The notes beneath the pieces are model-generated. The model was not told where the DNA came from and made no database searches. It saw only the letters and a program-made list of their open reading frames with translations. From positions 1-15,642 of the forward strand of contig JNEM01005386.1 in the NCBI GenBank assembly GCA_000697335.1: a stretch of 15,642 nt of DNA, given 5' to 3'. The translations under genes and the position numbers were made by a program. Source of the stretch: Conidiobolus incongruus B7586. Its lineage: Eukaryota > Entomophthoromycota > Entomophthoromycetes > Entomophthorales > Conidiobolaceae. This document shows, one piece after another, positions 10,850 to 15,642 of the stretch. Within the stretch, counting starts at the first letter, position 1. Every line of letters begins with the position of its first letter.

Positions 10850-10887
10850 TGAGCATACAATTGCTCAGCAATCACCCCGATCAGGGG
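10850..10887 (+). repeat. Cluster of short palindromes in the putative LTR
   Basis: Three overlapping or adjacent dyads follow the TATA box: TGAGCA-(6)-TGCTCA at 10850-10867, ATTGCT-C-AGCAAT at 10860-10872, and CCCC-GATCA-GGGG at 10875-10887. The first two are mutually exclusive folds. They would lie at or just after the LTR transcript start and could be RNA structure or protein-binding sites; that role is inference. Confidence 0.6.
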
Positions 10888-11007
10888 CAAGCACTATACC
10901 TTGATATTTCAATGAAATTCTTTCGAAGTATCTCGTTAGCCACCCTTAGCCCGTTTTATCGAACCTACTTGATCCTTATTGCAAGGCTACTTTCCAGCGG
11001 AGCTACA

Positions 11008-11948
11008 ATATCTAAAAAATGAGAATTTTATACAATTTAATATTTGAGTTTGGTAATAAATAAATATAGTATGTATGTATATATATAAAGGATGTTCACT
11101 GAAATATTTGACCAATCATCAAAAATTTAAATTAATATATTAATATTATATATTTTAGAATGATAACAACAACCATAAATTTTATAATTTAAAGTCTATT
11201 ATATAATCATATAATGATATATTTATTAACTAGTTAGGAATTTTATCAGTCAAATAATTGTATTAGTCTTACAAATTTACTATACTAAGCCAAAACTCTC
11301 ACTTAAATGATATTTCAATATACTCAGCTAATCTAAAATATACAAGAATTGTTCTATTGAATTAATGTATAAATTAATGATATAAATTAGAATTTATATT
11401 GAATGTTACAATGGGAGAATAGATGTCCAAATATTTTAAATACCAGTCGCTTGTGCTACATTTGAAAATAAGTTAACAACTGTTTACCAATGTTGTACTT
11501 TAGGCATTAAATGATTTTTTTAAATAAATTTTTTTCCTAATATTTTCCAATTGTATAATATTAACTTGAATAAGTAAAATTAATATTATTTTGATATTTT
11601 AATACTTTTTTCATCGTGATTCGTATTTTTATTATAATATAAAAAGAATATTAAATTAATTTAATTCTATCTAAAATAATATGAGTTAAAATATTTCAAA
11701 AAAATTAATTCACTAATTATAATATTAAGACATGGAAAATGGTATAAAATTAAAGTATTTGAATATTGAATTAGTCAATTAATATGGAACCAAATCGTTC
11801 TTATTACACAATTTTAAATATTTTAAATAAGGTCTAAAGAAATTTGAATCTTAATTAAATTTTAAATACTTTTAATTAGTTAAAATCAATCTCAAATTTG
11901 TAGTAATTTAAAATATTTATAATATTAATTTATTAATTATTAAATATG
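11008..11948. other. AT-rich gene-free spacer downstream of transporter B
   Basis: No open frame or recognisable RNA gene is visible. It contains the 3' flank of transporter B, which runs on the minus strand, so the right part must hold that gene's 3' processing signals; I cannot pick one out of the repeated TATATA and AATAAA-like strings. Confidence 0.5.
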
Positions 11949-13235
11949 TTATACTTTTACAATGATCAATTTGGTAACTTGAATTCTAAGCCATATTAAT
12001 GACAAACAACTAGCAATGTAGCATCCGAATAAGAAAAACATACATGGCAAATAATTAACATATTCGCCAATAGTGTGGGCATTCACAATAGCCGTAGCAA
12101 CGACAGTGCCAGCCAAGTAGCCAGGAGCGCAGCATGTATAGAAAAGACCATTGACTTGGGCTAATTTTTCCAGACCGAATAGTTGAGGTGCAAGCAGTGC
12201 AGAATTAGTGAAGAAAGCGCCAGAGAAAAGGCCAAAAATGATGGCAAAGATGATCAAAGACCATGTAACAGTTGCAAAATTCCAGATTAAGACAAATGAC
12301 AGGCTGCAAATGAAATTGGATATGACCAAAGTGTTGATATTGCCAATTCTATCTGATATTTTGCCAGTAGCGACACGACCAATTGCTGCAGCTCCATTCA
12401 TCAATCCAACAATTAGACTGGCTGTGGATGCATCAATACCGTGGTATTTACAATAAAGTGGCATGATGAAGAATGGAACCCAGTATGCGAAGCATGAGGC
12501 AGCTCCTTGTCCCCACATGGCTATAAATTTCGTATCAGTAATAATTTCAAAGTCCAAGAACTTCTTGGGAGGTCTGAAAGGAACTCGAGCTCTGAGAAAT
12601 AAACCGCTGGCCAAGAGAATTACAGTATCTATAATAGCATTGATACGAAGTGCCCAACGCCACCCAAGAGAATTGATGATAGCTTGGATAACAGGTGCAA
12701 GAACCAAACCACCTACACCAGATCCTGCAGCACAGATACCGACTCCAAGACCCCGATATTTATCTAACCACTGAGGGACAATACTAACAGTTGGGATAAA
12801 GCATAAGCTGACGGCAACTCCGAGGAAAAGAGCTTGACCAATGAATAAATGCCATACTTGAGTAGCAAATGAAGTAATGACTAATCCCGCCCCAATGATA
12901 ATTCCTCCTGCAAAGATATTCACTCGGTGACCAACTTTTGACACCAAAATTCCTGAAGGAACTGCACATACCGCATAGATAGCAGGACCTAAGCCACCTA
13001 TCAGGGACATCAGAGATCTTGGTTCATTTGCAAAATCATCCTTGACATACTCCGCCAAATAGACACCAAAAGTTGCAACCGTGCCAAATATAACAAAATG
13101 AACCATTAAACCTATTACGACCATCAACCATGAGAATTTGGAGTCTAATTGAGGTTTTACAAGCAATTCAGAAATATCATTCCCTGTACTGGTGATTTGA
13201 TCTTCTCTAAGATTAGTATTAAAATCGTCTTTCAT
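11949..13235 (-). CDS. MFS transporter, monocarboxylate-transporter-like (copy B)
   Basis: An intact, intron-free gene of 428 residues, homologous to copy A along its whole length. A polar N-terminus of about 32 residues precedes twelve hydrophobic segments in the standard MFS 6+6 layout, with a basic loop (RARVPFRPPKK, about 215-225) between the halves. Motifs include SGILVSKVGHR after helix 2, WLDKYRGLGVGICAAGSG entering helix 5, and GRVATGKISDRIG after helix 8. Unlike copy A it keeps the charged D295-R296 pair expected of motif A in the second half, so it looks the more conventional of the two. A plasma- or organelle-membrane carrier of small organic molecules is expected; the substrate is unknown. 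The chosen ATG follows AAAAAT and lies 65 bases after a TATA box. Residues 150-202 share a nearly identical DNA tract with copy A. The nearest relative in the window over the rest of its length is the dead copy at 8535-9744. Confidence 0.95.
   Translation of the reverse strand: MKDDFNTNLREDQITSTGNDISELLVKPQLDSKFSWLMVVIGLMVHFVIFGTVATFGVYLAEYVKDDFANEPRSLMSLIGGLGPAIYAVCAVPSGILVSKVGHRVNIFAGGIIIGAGLVITSFATQVWHLFIGQALFLGVAVSLCFIPTVSIVPQWLDKYRGLGVGICAAGSGVGGLVLAPVIQAIINSLGWRWALRINAIIDTVILLASGLFLRARVPFRPPKKFLDFEIITDTKFIAMWGQGAASCFAYWVPFFIMPLYCKYHGIDASTASLIVGLMNGAAAIGRVATGKISDRIGNINTLVISNFICSLSFVLIWNFATVTWSLIIFAIIFGLFSGAFFTNSALLAPQLFGLEKLAQVNGLFYTCCAPGYLAGTVVATAIVNAHTIGEYVNYLPCMFFLFGCYIASCLSLIWLRIQVTKLIIVKV
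12630..12788 (-). other. Near-identical tract shared with transporter A (conversion tract, copy B side)
   Basis: The partner of 2814-2972: the same 53 residues (150-202), with 9 silent differences. In the C-terminal conserved patch around LFGLEKLAxVNG, by contrast, 11 of 21 codons for identical residues differ between the two genes, so strong protein constraint alone does not explain the DNA identity here. Neither direction of transfer can be assigned from the window alone. Confidence 0.8.
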
Positions 13236-13290
13236 ATTTTTACAATTATTTAAGTTTAATTTGAGAATTAATCAATCCAACTCAAGGTGA

Positions 13291-13300
13291 TTTATATATA
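13291..13300 (-). promoter_or_regulatory. TATA box of transporter B
   Basis: TATATATAAA on the minus strand, its first base 65 bases before the ATG. The spacing is almost that of transporter A (62 bases), which supports it as the core promoter despite the AT-rich setting. Confidence 0.6.
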
Positions 13301-13451
13301 TAATTAGGTTAAATCATTTCTGGCTAAATATTCAATTGATTACTAAGTCTTTCAATTTCAATCTCTTAAGATTAAAATTAATCAAGTTTTTAGATTTTTT
13401 TTATCCACTTAGATTTTAAATTTTCTACCGCTTCAAAATTTTATAAATAAT

Positions 13452-13470
13452 TAATAATAATAATAATAAT
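13452..13470. repeat. (TAA)n microsatellite
   Basis: About six tandem TAA units, some 215 bases upstream of the start of transporter B. A simple repeat in its 5' flank. Confidence 0.8.
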
Positions 13471-15312
13471 TAGATTAATTGAAAATAACAGGGATACTAA
13501 ATATAGTTATATTAAAATTATTAATATAATTTTGAGAAAGAGAGAGAAAAAGTAAATTCTCTTTAATGAGAGTACCTTGTTGGCAGATTAATTTTCAATT
13601 AATTATAATATTTTGTTGCTTAAAATTTACTTCCAAAATAAAATTTACATATTAAATTATATTTTTAATGATTATAATTTAATTAATTATAGGTTTATTA
13701 TATAATATATAATCCATAGCATATATTATAAATATCATTTATCAAAAATAATTAATAAATTAAAATAAATCTGATTACAATATTTATATTCTATTAGACT
13801 TAGTGAATATAACCTAATTTTATTAATAAATTTTAAACTAATTGAGTTATATTAGTTTACAGAGAAAATAATATTAAAATTTATATTAAAATAAAACTAT
13901 TAATATTCATAGTTTAATCAATATCAGATATATCACATTGATCTTTATTAGAAAACGTTAACAATGATTATCATATTCATATAAAATGATATAACAAATA
14001 ATTTTTTCAATATCACTCTTGAATTACGTGTTATCAGTCAAAAACAAAATTTACAAGCTTATCAAAATTGAAAGGTTATGTATTATCATATTATCATTCA
14101 AGTAGAAGCTACTGGGTAGTATTAAATAATTCCTTTCTTCCATACTTAATATAACCATCATATTATTATATCTATTATCATAATATTTTTGATACTTATT
14201 GTTTCAAAATTCTTAAAGTAACTACTAGATATTTATTTGAGTAAATAGTTTTGATAAGCTCTCAAATTCAATGCAATATTTTCCTACTTAACAGGTATTT
14301 CATTAAGTTAATCATTTGAATTCATAATTAATAATATTACATCATCAATTGGCGAATAGTAAATCAATGAATCTAGATATGAAATTCAACAAGTTGACTA
14401 TCATCGGTCATTTAAACCTTCAACTGAACTCAATTTGGCCCGACTATTGCAAATTTTAATCAATTATTGAATGATTTTTAGATAATAACTAATCACTTTT
14501 TAATCATATATTTAAGGTTTTAATCATAGTTGATAATCAAAATCAGATATGAGGTATATGTATATCTTTATACATCTCCATTATATAAGCTTTATCAAAC
14601 AACAATATATTGAATGTTTTACAATTGAAATATTCATATTTAAAACAATAGAGCTATTTTTCCAACTAACATTTAAAAAAATTAAATGAATATCAAATTA
14701 TCCAAAAATTTTCTCATATAATTGCAATTCTATTAGTAATGGAAATTAGTTCAATCATCGTTTGAATTGAATCATTAACCTGTATTTTTAAACTCGTTTT
14801 AATATAAAATAAATTGAGTTAATAATTTTTTATATAAAATACATAATAAATTAAATATTATATATATTTAGTATATTTTAAATTTAAATTTTAATTAATA
14901 GAAAATTTCATAATTTAGAAACTTTGAATAAAAATATTATAAGTTATTAATGAAATATCATTAAATCTTTAAATTAAATATATCAAACCTTTTTAGGGAC
15001 TATTTTAACTTCATATCACATCAATTCTCAAATTTATTTTCTTGAATAAATTTAACTTGAATCAATGACTATTATATTAATATTTACAAATACAAATTGA
15101 AAAAATTTTCATCATTACATTTGCTCACTTAAATCTCAATCTAATAATATACTGATTATTTAATTATGCTAAATATACTTATATTAATATATTCATATTA
15201 AGTACAAATTTAATCATTTTTTATAAATTCAAACTGAAATATTGAAATATTCATTTTTAAAAAATTTTAAAATTTTTTTATATATTCAAATATTATTACT
15301 AAAATTCTTTTT

Positions 15313-15317
<5 letters not shown>

Positions 15318-15348
<31 letters not shown>
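15318..15348. repeat. (TA)n microsatellite
   Basis: An uninterrupted 31-base TA tract in AT-rich spacer, the longest dinucleotide repeat in the window. Such self-complementary tracts can extrude cruciforms and are often length-variable. Confidence 0.9.
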
Positions 15349-15351
<3 letters not shown>

Positions 15352-15642
15352 TTTAAAATAAGAAAAAATATTTAAAATGATAATATGAATAATATAATTT
15401 ATACTTTTATAAGAATAAATTTAAAAATTATAATCTATATATTGAATTGAAAAAAAAATAAAAATATGAATATTTAATATATAACTACTAAAGAGAGTGA
15501 ATTATTGCCTTAGTATTTTTAAGTGAGTAATAATAAAGATCATCATTTTATTTAAGCTTTTATTCTAATTTAAAATTAACAAAAACAATAATATTATAAA
15601 TTCCAATTTCCTTTAAATATTATAATCAAATTAATAATTTTT

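Larger units (their letters stand above)
10677..11007 (+). mobile_element. Probable solitary LTR of a retrotransposon
   Basis: A 331-base block, over 40% G/C in its first 120 bases by hand count, sits abruptly in DNA with about 8 to 20% G/C. It begins TGTTGC and ends GCTACA, an imperfect inverted pair with the usual TG...CA termini of LTRs. ATAT lies immediately on each side (10673-10676 and 11008-11011), a possible 4-base target duplication, though weak evidence in such AT-rich DNA. The length is like that of yeast LTRs such as Ty1 delta (about 334 bases). A TATAAAA box lies at 10836-10842. No internal element region adjoins either end and no second copy is in the window, so it looks like a solo LTR left after recombination. 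Its composition and clean ends suggest it is younger than the dead transporter genes. Orientation is inferred from the TATA box. Family unknown. Confidence 0.6.
13301..15642. other. AT-rich gene-free spacer at the right end
   Basis: About 2.3 kb with no open frame of interest on either strand, no recognisable tRNA and no telomere-like repeat. It holds the upstream region of transporter B at its left end, a TAA trinucleotide tract, a short purine-rich run (GAGAAAGAGAGAG, near 13534-13550) and a long (AT)n tract near the right end. I recognise no specific regulatory site. Confidence 0.55.

Noticed and set aside
10671-11022. Two opposite-strand open frames (10671-10871 minus, 10768-11022 plus) as genes
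   Set aside because: They lie inside or at the edge of the putative LTR, run against each other, match no family I know, and are what a GC-richer block in AT-rich DNA would produce by chance.
12208-12774. Plus-strand open frames at 12208-12456 and 12463-12774
   Set aside because: Both are exact antisense shadows of transporter B, whose membrane-protein frame is far better supported.
1-15642. Telomere repeat, tRNA, rRNA, CRISPR array or replication origin
   Set aside because: No telomere-like tandem repeat, no cloverleaf with A and B box motifs and no spaced direct repeats were seen. Origin-like AT-rich matches are meaningless in DNA of this composition.
1-15642. A novel multi-gene system such as a metabolic cluster or defence locus
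   Set aside because: Only one protein family is present, as two living and two dead copies, with no regulator, enzyme or partner gene beside them.

Overview
The window looks like fungal nuclear DNA, most likely from a budding-yeast-like ascomycete, although an early-diverging fungus with AT-rich DNA is not excluded. The spacers are extremely AT-rich: many 60-base lines hold 5 to 12 G/C bases. The genes are intron-free and visibly richer in G/C, and their core promoters carry TATA boxes 53 to 65 bases before the start. All protein-coding content I recognise belongs to one family, the monocarboxylate-transporter-like (MCT/MCH) branch of the major facilitator superfamily. In-frame CTG codons fall where the sister gene has Leu, Phe or Ile, so CTG reads as leucine and a CTG-serine yeast is unlikely.

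Layout: 1-2290 is gene-free AT-rich spacer. 2355-3653 (+) is an intact 12-helix transporter, copy A. About 4560-5859 (-) is a dead copy of the A type. 5915-8534 is spacer with two patches of raised GC and no recognised gene; the patch near 6.7-7.2 kb may be a very old retroelement relic. 8535-9744 (-) is a dead copy of the B type. 9745-10676 is spacer. 10677-11007 is a sharply bounded GC-rich block of 331 bases that looks like a solitary LTR. 11008-11948 is spacer. 11949-13235 (-) is the intact transporter copy B. 13301-15642 is spacer, with an (AT)n tract near the end.

The genes form a birth-and-death cluster: two sub-lineages, each with one living and one dead member. The two living genes share a 159-base block whose 53 codons encode identical residues with only 9 silent differences, while equally conserved codons elsewhere differ at about half of positions. 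This is a strong signature of recent gene conversion. The dead copies decay largely by G/C to A/T change, with stops repeatedly at former tryptophan codons. The substrate of the transporters cannot be read from the sequence. I see no new multi-gene system here; the notable biology is the family's evolution.
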